Shown one piece after another: positions 28,269-37,561 of a stretch of DNA of 64,000 nt (within the stretch, counting starts at the first letter, position 1; each line of letters begins with the position of its first letter). The notes under the pieces were generated by a model. The model did no database searches, was not told where the DNA came from, and saw only the letters and a program-made list of their open reading frames with translations. The position numbers were made by a program, and so were the translations under genes. This DNA comes from Streptomyces malaysiense. GTDB taxonomy: Bacteria > Actinomycetota > Actinomycetes > Streptomycetales > Streptomycetaceae. The stretch lies in the NCBI RefSeq assembly GCF_000980885.2, contig NZ_LBDA02000062.1, forward strand, positions 43,682-107,681, written 5' to 3'.

Positions 28269-28285
28269 ATACCCCTAGGGGGTAT
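28269..28285. promoter_or_regulatory. CsoR-type copper operator
   Basis: The perfect inverted repeat ATACCCC-TAG-GGGGTAT matches the published Streptomyces CsoR pattern (TACCC and GGGTA half-sites around a short spacer). It should allow Cu(I)-CsoR to derepress copZ-copA. It overlaps the stop codon (28275-28277) of the upstream membrane protease gene. No csoR gene is in the window. Confidence 0.8.
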
Positions 28286-29228
28286 TTCTCCAAGGAGGGT
28301 ACGAAGGATTGCGGCGAGCGAGTGACAGCGCCCAGGCGAGCCCGGCCAGCGCGACGAGGGCCGGGCCCAGGGTGGAGACCAGGGTCAGCAGATGCTGCTG
28401 GGAGGCACTCGGCTGGGGCGGGTACCCGGGCGCGAACAGCCCGGTCTCCACGCCCCGGCCGGTGAGCCGTACGACCAGCCAGGGCGCGAGGCCGCGCGCC
28501 GTCTCCGCCAGGGCGTGCAGCAGGGCGACGCCCACGCAGGCGGCGACCACCGGCGGGGCGTACCGGAAGCGCCCGTCGGGGCGGCGCAGCGCCAGCAGCA
28601 CACCGCCCGCGACCGCGGTCCAGGCGCCCTGGCCGAGGGGCGCGAGCAGCCCGTGCACCAGCTCCGTCTCCAGCTGACCCCAGGGGTCCGGCGCCCACAG
28701 CGCCGCGTCGAGGGCGCGCCCGGTGCTCTCCAGCGCCGCGAAGCCGGCGCCGAGGACGGCGCCCAGCACCAGCCCGGCCCGCGTGCCGTGGACGGCGGGC
28801 TGCCGGCGCAGTGCGAACGCCAGCGCCCCCAGCTTGGCCGCCTCCTCGGCGAGGGCGGCGGTCAGGTACCGGCCGGGGGAGGGCTGGGGCACGGACGCGG
28901 CGGTGAGCGAGGCGCCGAGCACGCCGAGCGTGCCGCCCGCCAGGAAGCAGCCGAGCACCGCGCTGACACCGAGGTCGCGGCCGTGCCGTTCGTACGCCCA
29001 CAGTACGAGGACCACCGGCGCCAGGAAGGCGCCCAGCAGAACGGGCGCCGTGAGCGCCGCCGTGCTCCGGGTCGCCAGTGCCAGTCCCGCGGCCGGCGCC
29101 CACACCGCGAGCCCGCCGGTCAGGCAGCGCCGCCACAGGCCCGCGCCGATGCGCGGGTACGGGGGCGGGGGCTGCTGCGGGTGGGGGATGCGGGCCTTGG
29201 GTGTGCCGGGCGGCGGGGGGTGGCTCAC
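28275..29228 (-). CDS. PrsW-family intramembrane protease
   Basis: A 317-residue polytopic membrane protein with the PrsW motif set: EEAAKLGAL (EExxK) at the end of one helix, GFAALESTG in the next, and helices containing a conserved His (ALLHALAE). PrsW proteins are glutamic intramembrane proteases that cut anti-sigma factors or related membrane proteins. A Pro-rich cytoplasmic N-terminus (HPPPPGTPK, QQPPPPYPR) precedes about eight helices. I chose the GTG at 29228; a TTG 27 bases upstream is possible. The gene ends inside the CsoR operator, so read-through into copZ is possible. No target is identifiable. Confidence 0.8.
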   Translation of the reverse strand: MSHPPPPGTPKARIPHPQQPPPPYPRIGAGLWRRCLTGGLAVWAPAAGLALATRSTAALTAPVLLGAFLAPVVLVLWAYERHGRDLGVSAVLGCFLAGGTLGVLGASLTAASVPQPSPGRYLTAALAEEAAKLGALAFALRRQPAVHGTRAGLVLGAVLGAGFAALESTGRALDAALWAPDPWGQLETELVHGLLAPLGQGAWTAVAGGVLLALRRPDGRFRYAPPVVAACVGVALLHALAETARGLAPWLVVRLTGRGVETGLFAPGYPPQPSASQQHLLTLVSTLGPALVALAGLAWALSLARRNPSYPPWRNTP

Positions 29229-29545
29229 GTGGGTCGTCCCGTCGGGCTGGGGCAAGGGCGGGTCACCGGGTGGTGCGCGGGTCGTACCGGAGTGGTGTGC
29301 GAGGTGTGCGGCGGGTGATTCCTCCGCACCTTAGGCAGATGTACCGGTTCGTCGCCGTTCCCCTGCGCCGTACGCGTGACGCCGGACGGAGGCGCGCGGT
29401 GGCGTGAAAGGGCGAGCCGCCTGAGGGTGGTGCTGTTCGAGGAGCCCGGGGAGCCGGCCGAGGTGCGGGAGCTGCGGGAACTCCCGGGCGGCCACGGCAT
29501 GGCCGCCCGCACCTGCCCGGCCGGCGGGACCCCGGGGCGGGAGCC
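29229..29545. other. Intergenic stretch without a supported gene
   Basis: About 317 bases between the small DNA-binding gene and the PrsW-like gene. Short frames exist on both strands but none has a ribosome site or a plausible protein composition. Confidence 0.4.
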
Positions 29546-29746
29546 TCAGTCGGGGCGGCGGCCCCGGCTGCTCGGCCGGGACGCGACCCAGGCGCGGACG
29601 GTGTCGGCGTACCAGTAGGGCTTGCCGCCCTCCACGTGGTCCGGCGACGGCAGCAACCCGTGTTTGCGGTACGACCGCACGGTGTCCGGCTGCACCTTGA
29701 TGTGCGCCGCGATCTCCTTGTAGGACCAGAGCCGGCGGTCGGTCAT
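29546..29746 (-). CDS. Small MerR/excisionase-like DNA-binding protein
   Basis: A 66-residue protein that is almost entirely one winged helix-turn-helix: WSYKEIAAHIKVQPDTVRSY, then KHGLLPSPDHVEGG and YWYADTVRAWVASRP. This is the AlpA/excisionase type that reads DNA with a minimal domain. The ATG at 29746 has GGAGG eight bases upstream. No integrase or phage genes are nearby, so a transcriptional role is more likely than excision. Three TGTGAC copies lie in the upstream gap and could be its sites. Confidence 0.75.
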   Translation of the reverse strand: MTDRRLWSYKEIAAHIKVQPDTVRSYRKHGLLPSPDHVEGGKPYWYADTVRAWVASRPSSRGRRPD

Positions 29747-30024
29747 GAGCTGCACCTCCCTGCGCGCGCCGCGGCGGCGGCCGGGGACGGCCGTCGGGGG
29801 GACCGGGCGCTGCGCTGGCGATCATCAAGCCTGCGCCCGGACAACGACGCACCGTCACCAGCGGTCAGCGCCTGTAGACCGGGTGTGACGCAGCACCCGC
29901 GTACGCGCGACATGTGTGACAGAAGAGGGGTATTTGTGACACGACTGACGCAAAGTGAGGCGCGGAGGCACGCATGACCGGCCCCGGCTCCGGGAACCTG
30001 CCCGGGACGCTTCCATCGTCCGAA
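29747..30024. promoter_or_regulatory. Gap with three TGTGAC copies
   Basis: This part of the divergent gap between the small DNA-binding gene and iolC has no gene. TGTGAC occurs at 29884-29889, 29915-29920 and 29935-29940 in the same orientation, spaced 31 and 20 bases (about three and two helical turns). That spacing hints at a regulator array, though it may be chance. Confidence 0.3.
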
Positions 30025-30069
30025 TGTCCGGACAAAGCATTGACAGTGTTCCGTGGGCGGGACTAGAAA
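30025..30069 (+). promoter_or_regulatory. Inositol operon promoter with adjacent palindrome
   Basis: TTGACA (30040-30045), a 17-base spacer and CTAGAA (30063-30068; TAGAAA if shifted one base) form a near-consensus vegetative promoter 31 bases before the iolC start. The perfect palindrome TGTCCGGACA (30025-30034) lies directly upstream of the -35 box and is a good candidate for the operator of an inositol regulator, which is not encoded in this window. Confidence 0.65.
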
Positions 30070-30099
30070 GCCGGGGGGAGCCGTGACGAAGGGGAGTCG

Positions 30100-31050
30100 A
30101 TGGTGTACGACCTGATCACCATGGGCCGGATCGGAGTGGATCTGTATCCGCTCCAGACCGGGGTCCCGCTCGCGCAGGTGACGTCCTTCGGCAAGTTCCT
30201 CGGCGGCTCGGCGACCAACGTCGCGGTGGCGGCGGCGCGGATGGGACGGACCACCGCCGTGATCACCCGCACCGGCGACGACCCCTTCGGCGCCTATCTG
30301 CACGACGCGTTGCGCGCCCTCGGCGTCGACGACCGCTGGGTCACCTCCGTGCCTGGACTCCCCACCCCCGTCACCTTCTGCGAGATCTTCCCGCCGGACG
30401 ACTTCCCGCTGTACTTCTACCGGCAGCCCAAGGCCCCCGACCTGGAGATCGAGGCCGGCGAGCTGAACCTCGACGCCATCGCCGCCGCCCGCGTCTTCTG
30501 GGTGACCGGTACCGGGCTCAGCGAGGAACCCAGCCGTACGGCCACCCTCGCCGCCCTCGCCCACCGCGACCGGACCGGCACCACCGTCTTCGACCTCGAC
30601 TGGCGGCCGATGTTCTGGCGCGACCCCGAGGCGGCCCGCCCCTTCTACGCCGAGGCCCTGCGCCACACCACCGTCGCCGTCGGCAATCTGGACGAGGTGG
30701 AGATCGCCACCGGGATACGCGAACCCCACGCCGCCGCGCGGGCGTTGCTGGACGCGGGGGTCCGGCTGGCCGTGGTGAAGCAGGGGCCCAAGGGGGTCCT
30801 GGCCGTCGGCGCGGACGGCGAGGCGGTCGAAATGCCCCCGCTCCCCGTCACCGTCCTCAACGGCCTCGGCGCCGGCGACGCGTTCGGCGGCTCCCTGTGC
30901 CACGGGCTGCTGGCCGGCTGGGACCTGGAGACCACCCTGCGGGGCGCCAACGCGGCCGGCGCCATCGTCGCCTCCCGCCTGGAGTGCTCCACCGCGATGC
31001 CCACCCCGGACGAGGTGGCCGCCGTACTCGCCGCCGGAGCCGTGCGATGA
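30100..31050 (+). CDS. iolC: 5-dehydro-2-deoxygluconokinase IolC
   Basis: A 316-residue PfkB-family kinase that phosphorylates 5-dehydro-2-deoxygluconate in myo-inositol breakdown. Motifs are FLGGSATNVAVAAARMG (about residues 34-50) and the catalytic GLGAGDAFGGSL (about 257-268). FPLYFYRQPKAPD is characteristic of IolC rather than ribokinase. The ATG at 30100 follows a GAAGGGGAG region. Its stop overlaps the start of the decayed aldolase frame (ATGA), the usual coupling of this operon. Confidence 0.9.
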   Translation: MVYDLITMGRIGVDLYPLQTGVPLAQVTSFGKFLGGSATNVAVAAARMGRTTAVITRTGDDPFGAYLHDALRALGVDDRWVTSVPGLPTPVTFCEIFPPDDFPLYFYRQPKAPDLEIEAGELNLDAIAAARVFWVTGTGLSEEPSRTATLAALAHRDRTGTTVFDLDWRPMFWRDPEAARPFYAEALRHTTVAVGNLDEVEIATGIREPHAAARALLDAGVRLAVVKQGPKGVLAVGADGEAVEMPPLPVTVLNGLGAGDAFGGSLCHGLLAGWDLETTLRGANAAGAIVASRLECSTAMPTPDEVAAVLAAGAVR

Positions 31051-31382
31051 GCGCGGGCGGGACCGGTGCCGCGGCCCGCACCGGGGCCCCGGCCCGACCG
31101 TCCCCCGGCCCCGTGTCGACGTCGCCGACTTGGTCCGGGTCCGCGCCCGCACTCCCGAGGCCCGGCGCCGACGGGGTCCTCGCCACCGCCGACATCCTGG
31201 ACGACCTGCTGCTGCCCGGCGCCCCCGCCGGCCGGCACGCGGCGCACGAGAAGTGGCGCGGCGCGCTCCACCTGCCCACCGTGCGCGGCCTGGTGCCCGG
31301 CCGTTCACTGCTGTACCCGGCGGACGGCGATGCGGCCGCCGCCGTGGACACCGCCACCGCACTGCTGCGAGAGGCCGAATGA
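31047..31382 (+). pseudogene. Remnant of the inositol-operon aldolase (DeoC/LacD-like)
   Basis: Between iolC and iolB most Streptomyces carry an aldolase of about 290 residues (DeoC/LacD-like). Here only pieces remain. In one frame, 31115-31175 reads VDVADLVRVRARTPEA like the family N-terminus. In another frame, the region near 31165-31220 reads PGADGVLATADILDDLLL like the middle, and 31245-31379 reads EKWRGALHLPTVRGLVPGRS like the C-terminus. About 60 and about 150 residues are missing between the blocks, and a frameshift separates the first two. The ATG at 31047 still overlaps the iolC stop and the frame still runs into the iolB start (ATGA), so the coupling survives and the operon may still be translated through. 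The family identity is from memory; the fragmentation is visible. Confidence 0.7.
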
Positions 31383-32203
31383 CCAGCAAAGATCTGTATC
31401 TGCCCCGGGGCACCACCGCGAGTGCCGAATACGTCCTCGACATCGGCCCCGAGCGCGCCGGATGGACGTACGGCGCGCTGCGCGTCGTGGAGTTGTCCCC
31501 GGGTGGTAGCCATACGTTCATCACCGGGAACAGCGAGTGGATCGTGCTTCCGCTGGAAGGCGCATGTACCGTTCGAATCGAGGAAAGCGAGTTCCAACTC
31601 CTGGGTCGGGACAGCGTGTTCGCGGGGGCCTCCGACTTCGCCTACGCGCCCCGGGACGCCCGGGTCCAGATCGCCTCCGGCGCGGGAGGCCGCTTCGCCC
31701 TGGCAGGAGCGAAGTGCGAGCGACGACTCCCCGCCCGCTACGGCCCCGCGCCGGAGGTCCCCGTCGAGCGGCGGGGCAGCGGCACCTGCGCCCGCCAGGT
31801 GCGCAACTTCGCCTCCGCCGAGGCCTTCGACTGCGACCGGCTGATCGCCGTCGAGGTCCTCACCCCCGGCGGCAACTGGTCCTCGTACCCGCCGCACAAG
31901 CACGACGAGCTGCGGCCGGGTGAGGAATGCGTCCTGGAGGAGATCTACTACTTCGAGATCGAGGGGGCGGGCGGCCTCGGATACCAGCGGGTGTCCCCCT
32001 CGCGTCCGGGCGGCGCCGACGTGCTCGCCGAGGTCCGCTCCGGCGACGCCGTCCTCGTCCCCGACGGCTGGCACGGCCCCTCCATCGCCCAGCCGGGGCA
32101 CGCCATGTACTACCTGAACGTCATGGCCGGGCCCGGCGAGAGCAGGGAGTGGCGGATCCGCTTCCACCCCGACCACACCGGGACCACCGGGGGCTACCGA
32201 TGA
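31379..32203 (+). CDS. iolB: 5-deoxy-glucuronate isomerase IolB
   Basis: A 274-residue double cupin that isomerises 5-deoxy-glucuronate to 5-dehydro-2-deoxygluconate in inositol breakdown. The metal site is SSYPPHKHDE (two His, Glu) with EEIYYFEI, and a distal His sits in VPDGWHGPSIA. The N-terminus LYLPRGTTAS and C-terminus REWRIRFHPDH are typical. The ATG at 31379 overlaps the end of the decayed aldolase frame, and its own stop overlaps the iolD start (ATGA at 32200-32203). Confidence 0.93.
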   Translation: MTSKDLYLPRGTTASAEYVLDIGPERAGWTYGALRVVELSPGGSHTFITGNSEWIVLPLEGACTVRIEESEFQLLGRDSVFAGASDFAYAPRDARVQIASGAGGRFALAGAKCERRLPARYGPAPEVPVERRGSGTCARQVRNFASAEAFDCDRLIAVEVLTPGGNWSSYPPHKHDELRPGEECVLEEIYYFEIEGAGGLGYQRVSPSRPGGADVLAEVRSGDAVLVPDGWHGPSIAQPGHAMYYLNVMAGPGESREWRIRFHPDHTGTTGGYR

Positions 32204-34071
32204 CGATCCGGCTCACCGTCGCCCAGGCGCTCGTCCGCTTCCTCGCCGCCCAGCACACCGAACGCGACGGCGAGCGGCGCCGGCTGATCGGCGCCACCTG
32301 GGGCATCTTCGGCCACGGGAACGTCGCGGGCATCGGGCAGGCACTGGTCGAGTACGCGGGCGTGATGCCGTACCACCAGGGCCGCAACGAGCAGTCCATG
32401 GTGCACGCGGCCGTCGGCTACGCCCGCCAGTCGGGCCGCCTCGCCACGCACGCGGTGACGACCTCGATCGGCCCCGGCGCCACCAACCTCGTCACCGGCG
32501 CCGCCCTCGCCACCGTCAACCACCTCCCCGTCCTGCTGCTCCCCGGCGACGTCTTCGCCGCCCGCCCCGCCGACCCGGTCCTCCAGCAGCTGGAGGTGCC
32601 GCACGCCGGCGACGTCTCGGTCAACGACACGCTGCGCCCGGTCTCCCGCTACTTCGACCGGATCACCCGCCCCGAACAGCTGATCCCGAGCGCGCTCGCG
32701 GCCATGCGGGTGCTCACCGACCCCGTGGAGACCGGCGCGGTCACCCTCGCCCTGCCGCAGGACGTGCAGGCGGAGGCGTACGACTGGCCCGAGGAGTTCT
32801 TCGCCGAGCGGGTGTGGACCGTACGCCGGCCGGGCCCGGACCCCGTCGAACTGGCCCGCGCGGTACGGGCCGTCCGGGCCGCCCGCCGCCCCCTCCTGGT
32901 GGCGGGCGGCGGGGTCCGCCACAGCCGCGCCGAGGCGGCCCTCGCCGCGTTCGCCGAGGCGACCGGCATCCCCGTCGCCTCCACCCAGGCGGGCAAGGGC
33001 GCGCTGCGGTACGACCATCCGCGGGACGTCGGCGGGATCGGGCACACCGGCACCGCGACCGCCGACGAACTGGCGCGCACCGCGGACCTGGTGATCGGTG
33101 CCGGCACCCGCTTCACCGACTTCACCACCGCCTCCGGCACCCTCTTCCAGCACCCGGACGTCCGCTTCCTCCACCTCAACATCGCGCCCCACGACGCCCA
33201 CAAGCTGGCCGCGCTGCCCCTGGTCGCGGACGCCCGTACCGGCCTGGAGGAGCTGGCCGCCGCGGTGGCGCCGTACCGGGCGGACGACGCGTACGTGGAC
33301 GAGTGCACGGTGGCCAAGGAGCGCTGGGAGCGGCGCGTCGACGCCTGCTTCGCGAGCCCCGACCCCGACGCGCGGCCGACCCAGCCGCAGGTGCTCGGCG
33401 CGCTCGACGCCCTGGTGGACGAGTCGGACATCGTGATCAACGCGGCCGGGTCGCTCCCCGGCGATCTGCACAAGCTGTGGCGGGCACGCTCGCGCGACCA
33501 GTACCACCTGGAGTACGGCTACTCCTGCATGGGCTACGAGATCCCGGCCGCGCTCGGCGTGAAGCTGGCGGCGCCCGAGCGCGACGTCTGGGCGCTGGTC
33601 GGGGACGGCACGTACCTGATGATGCCGACCGAGATCGTGACCGCCGTGCAGGAGGGCATCGCGATCAAGGTGCTGCTGGTGCAGAACCACGGGTACGCCT
33701 CCATCGGAGGGCTCTCGGCGGCGGTGGGCGGCGAGCGGTTCGGCACCGCCTACCGGTTCAGGACGGAGGAGGGGGCGTACACGGGTGCTCCGCTGCCCGT
33801 CGATCTCGCGGCCAACGCGGCCAGCCTGGGGATGCGGGTACTGCGGGCGGGGAGCGTCGGGGAACTGCGCGCGGCACTCGCCGAGGCGCGGGCGGCCGAG
33901 ACTCCCACATGTGTCTACGTCGAGACCAAAACGTCCGACACTGTGTCGGGCGCGCCCGAGGCACAGGCCTGGTGGGATGTTCCTGTGGCCGCGAGCGCGA
34001 CCCGAACCCCCGCGGTCACGGCACGCGAGCAGTACGAACGGCACGTCTCGACCCGACGCCGCCATCTGTGA
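32200..34071 (+). CDS. iolD: 3D-trihydroxycyclohexane-1,2-dione hydrolase IolD
   Basis: A 623-residue thiamine diphosphate enzyme that opens the inositol-derived ring to 5-deoxy-glucuronate. It starts MTIRLTVAQALVRFLAAQH. The Glu-containing YHQGRNEQSMVHAAVGYARQ and SIGPGATNL lie in the Pyr domain, and the TPP-binding GDGTYLMMPTEIVTA (about residue 467) with the downstream Asn (LLVQNHGYASIGG) lies in the PP domain. Length matches the family. It is translationally coupled to iolB and followed by iolA after 17 bases. Confidence 0.94.
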   Translation: MTIRLTVAQALVRFLAAQHTERDGERRRLIGATWGIFGHGNVAGIGQALVEYAGVMPYHQGRNEQSMVHAAVGYARQSGRLATHAVTTSIGPGATNLVTGAALATVNHLPVLLLPGDVFAARPADPVLQQLEVPHAGDVSVNDTLRPVSRYFDRITRPEQLIPSALAAMRVLTDPVETGAVTLALPQDVQAEAYDWPEEFFAERVWTVRRPGPDPVELARAVRAVRAARRPLLVAGGGVRHSRAEAALAAFAEATGIPVASTQAGKGALRYDHPRDVGGIGHTGTATADELARTADLVIGAGTRFTDFTTASGTLFQHPDVRFLHLNIAPHDAHKLAALPLVADARTGLEELAAAVAPYRADDAYVDECTVAKERWERRVDACFASPDPDARPTQPQVLGALDALVDESDIVINAAGSLPGDLHKLWRARSRDQYHLEYGYSCMGYEIPAALGVKLAAPERDVWALVGDGTYLMMPTEIVTAVQEGIAIKVLLVQNHGYASIGGLSAAVGGERFGTAYRFRTEEGAYTGAPLPVDLAANAASLGMRVLRAGSVGELRAALAEARAAETPTCVYVETKTSDTVSGAPEAQAWWDVPVAASATRTPAVTAREQYERHVSTRRRHL

Positions 34072-34088
34072 GTAAGGAGTCTCTGGGC

Positions 34089-35591
<1,503 letters not shown>

Positions 35592-35620
35592 ACGTGAGGT
35601 AGCGACCCCGTTCTTCCCCC

Positions 35621-35659
35621 GTCAGGCCGTCCGGATTCCGGACGGCCTGACATTTTTTT
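35621..35659 (+). terminator. Rho-independent terminator of the inositol operon
   Basis: GTCAGGCCGTCCGGA (35621-35635) pairs fully with TCCGGACGGCCTGAC (35637-35651) and is followed by a run of seven T (35653-35659), a textbook intrinsic terminator. Confidence 0.95.
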
Positions 35660-35989
35660 GAAACGACGGCTGCGGTTCCCGTTCATGTGGATGAAACGGG
35701 TGACGAAGGGGTTACGGGGAGGCAGCCTTGGAAAGCAAGGTCAGATCGCGTACAGGCTTGATGGATGCACCTATGTGGTCTTGTTGCCTGCGAATCTGAT
35801 CCAACGCGATGCGTGTCGCAGGTGCGGATTCCGAAGGCAAACGCCCATTGACGTGGTGGTTTTCGTCGGGGTTCCCTATGGGCGCCGGGAGCGGACGAAG
35901 ACGACCGTACGACGACGATCCGCCGGAGGCGATAGCGCTCCCGAACCCCCCACCCTCACGCACGACACGAGTCGATCGGATTCCGCCGT
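35660..35989 (+). other. Leader region of the APC permease gene
   Basis: A 330-base stretch with lower GC than its surroundings and no supported gene. It should hold the permease promoter. A TTGACG occurs at about 35848 but I cannot place a convincing -10 box at normal spacing. Confidence 0.35.
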
Positions 35990-37390
35990 ATGACCGACAC
36001 GCTCCGCCCAGTCGCGACGAGCCTCCCGGAGGCCACGGACAGCCCTCAGAAGCTCAAGCGCTCGATCGGCGTGGTCGGCGGCACCCTCCTCACCCTCTCC
36101 TGCGTCACACCGGCCTCCACGCTCTTCGTGATCGTGCCGGACCTGTTCTCCAGCCTGGGCACGGCGACCGCGCTCTGCCTCGCCATCGGCGCGCTGCTCT
36201 GCATCCCGGTCGCCTTCTGCTACTCGGAGCTGGGCACCCTGATCCCCAGCGCGGGCGGCGAGTACGCCATGGTCTCCACCCTGGCGGGCCGGCTGTCCGG
36301 CTGGCTGGCCTTCGTCATGTCGCTGCTCGTCGTGATGATCGTCCCCCCGGTCATCGCGATGGGCACCGCCGACTACCTCGCCCCGGTCGTCCACCTCGAC
36401 CCGTCCTGGACAGGCGCCGGCGTGATGATCGCGGCCACCCTCGCGGGCCTGCTCGACCTGCGCGCCAACGCCTGGATCACCGGCATCTTCCTGGTCCTGG
36501 AGGTCATCGCGGCCGGCGTCGTCGCCGTCCTCGGCTTCGCCCACTCCCACCGCGGCCTGGGCTCCCTCACCTCCTTCCAGATCGCCGGCGAGCACGCCCA
36601 CGTCAACCCGGTGACGGCCATGATGGTCCTCTCGGGGCTCGCCATCGCGCTCTTCGCCACCCAGGGCTTCTCCACCGCCGTCTACCTCTCCGAGGAACTG
36701 GAGAACCCGCGCCGCAACGTCGCCCGCACCGTCCTCGCGACGCTGGCCATCTCCAGCGTGGTCATCCTGGTGCCGGTCGCCGCGATCACCCTGGGCGCCG
36801 GCGACCTGACCTCCCTGACCGCCGGCAACATCTCCACCATGGTCATCGCCTGGAGCAACTCGGCCGTCGGCACCTTCGTCAGCCTCTGCGTCGCCCTCGC
36901 GATCATCAACGCGGGCATCGTGATGGTCATCCAGAACTCCCGCGTCCTGTTCGCCTCCGCCCGCGACAAGGCCTGGCCCTCGCCGGTCAACAACGCCCTG
37001 TCCAAGCTCGGCCGCTTCGGCTCCCCCTGGGTCGCCACCCTGGTGGTGGGCGTCCCCGGCGCGTTCCTCTGCTTCGTCGACCTGGACACCCTCTACGGCG
37101 TGACCGGCGTCGCCGTCACCGCCCTCTACCTGCTGGTCGCCGTCGCCGCCCTGCTCGCCCGCCGCGGCCACCACGGCACCCGCAAGGCCTGGCGGATGCC
37201 GCTGTGGCCCGCCATGCCGGTCCTGCTGATCGCCTTCCTGGTCTACATCCTGGTCGAGCAGGAGGTCTCGTACCTGATCTGGACCGGCGGCATCACCGCC
37301 GCCGCCACCCTCTACTGGGCCCTCTACCTCCGCCCGCGCCGGCACACCCGCTGGCTGGTGTCCATCCCCGAGGACGCACAGGAGATCTGA
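35990..37390 (+). CDS. APC-family amino acid permease
   Basis: A 466-residue membrane protein of the amino acid-polyamine-organocation superfamily with about 12 helices. The first helix reads GVVGGTLLTLSCVTPASTLF. The second region, with ELGTLIPSAGGEYAM, is the conserved PxxGGxY motif of APC carriers, and GFSTAVYLSEELENPRRNVAR follows helix 6. It imports an amino acid or amine with protons or by exchange. The substrate cannot be inferred. The ATG at 35990 leaves a short polar N-terminus. A strong hairpin follows the gene. Confidence 0.88.
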   Translation: MTDTLRPVATSLPEATDSPQKLKRSIGVVGGTLLTLSCVTPASTLFVIVPDLFSSLGTATALCLAIGALLCIPVAFCYSELGTLIPSAGGEYAMVSTLAGRLSGWLAFVMSLLVVMIVPPVIAMGTADYLAPVVHLDPSWTGAGVMIAATLAGLLDLRANAWITGIFLVLEVIAAGVVAVLGFAHSHRGLGSLTSFQIAGEHAHVNPVTAMMVLSGLAIALFATQGFSTAVYLSEELENPRRNVARTVLATLAISSVVILVPVAAITLGAGDLTSLTAGNISTMVIAWSNSAVGTFVSLCVALAIINAGIVMVIQNSRVLFASARDKAWPSPVNNALSKLGRFGSPWVATLVVGVPGAFLCFVDLDTLYGVTGVAVTALYLLVAVAALLARRGHHGTRKAWRMPLWPAMPVLLIAFLVYILVEQEVSYLIWTGGITAAATLYWALYLRPRRHTRWLVSIPEDAQEI

Positions 37391-37404
37391 GCCCTCCGCG
37401 GCGC

Positions 37405-37450
37405 GCGCGGCCCCCGGTACCCCCCTCACCTCCGGTACCGGGGGCCGCGC
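37405..37450. terminator. Terminator hairpin behind the APC permease
   Basis: A perfect 17-base inverted repeat, GCGCGGCCCCCGGTACC (37405-37421) and its complement (37434-37450), with a 12-base loop and no T-tract. It separates the permease from the next gene on the same strand. Confidence 0.8.
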
Positions 37451-37561
37451 CGTGCTACCGCGGATGAAGTACGGGAACGCCGGCCCTACTCCCCAGGGAG
37501 GGGCCCCGGTTCAGCCCCGGGGGGTCCGGCGGATGTCAGTGGCGGCCCGTACCGTTGAGGC

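Noticed and set aside
29546..29746. The small MerR-like protein considered as an excisionase of an integrated element
   Set aside because: There are no integrase, replication or att-like repeats around it, so a regulatory role is simpler.
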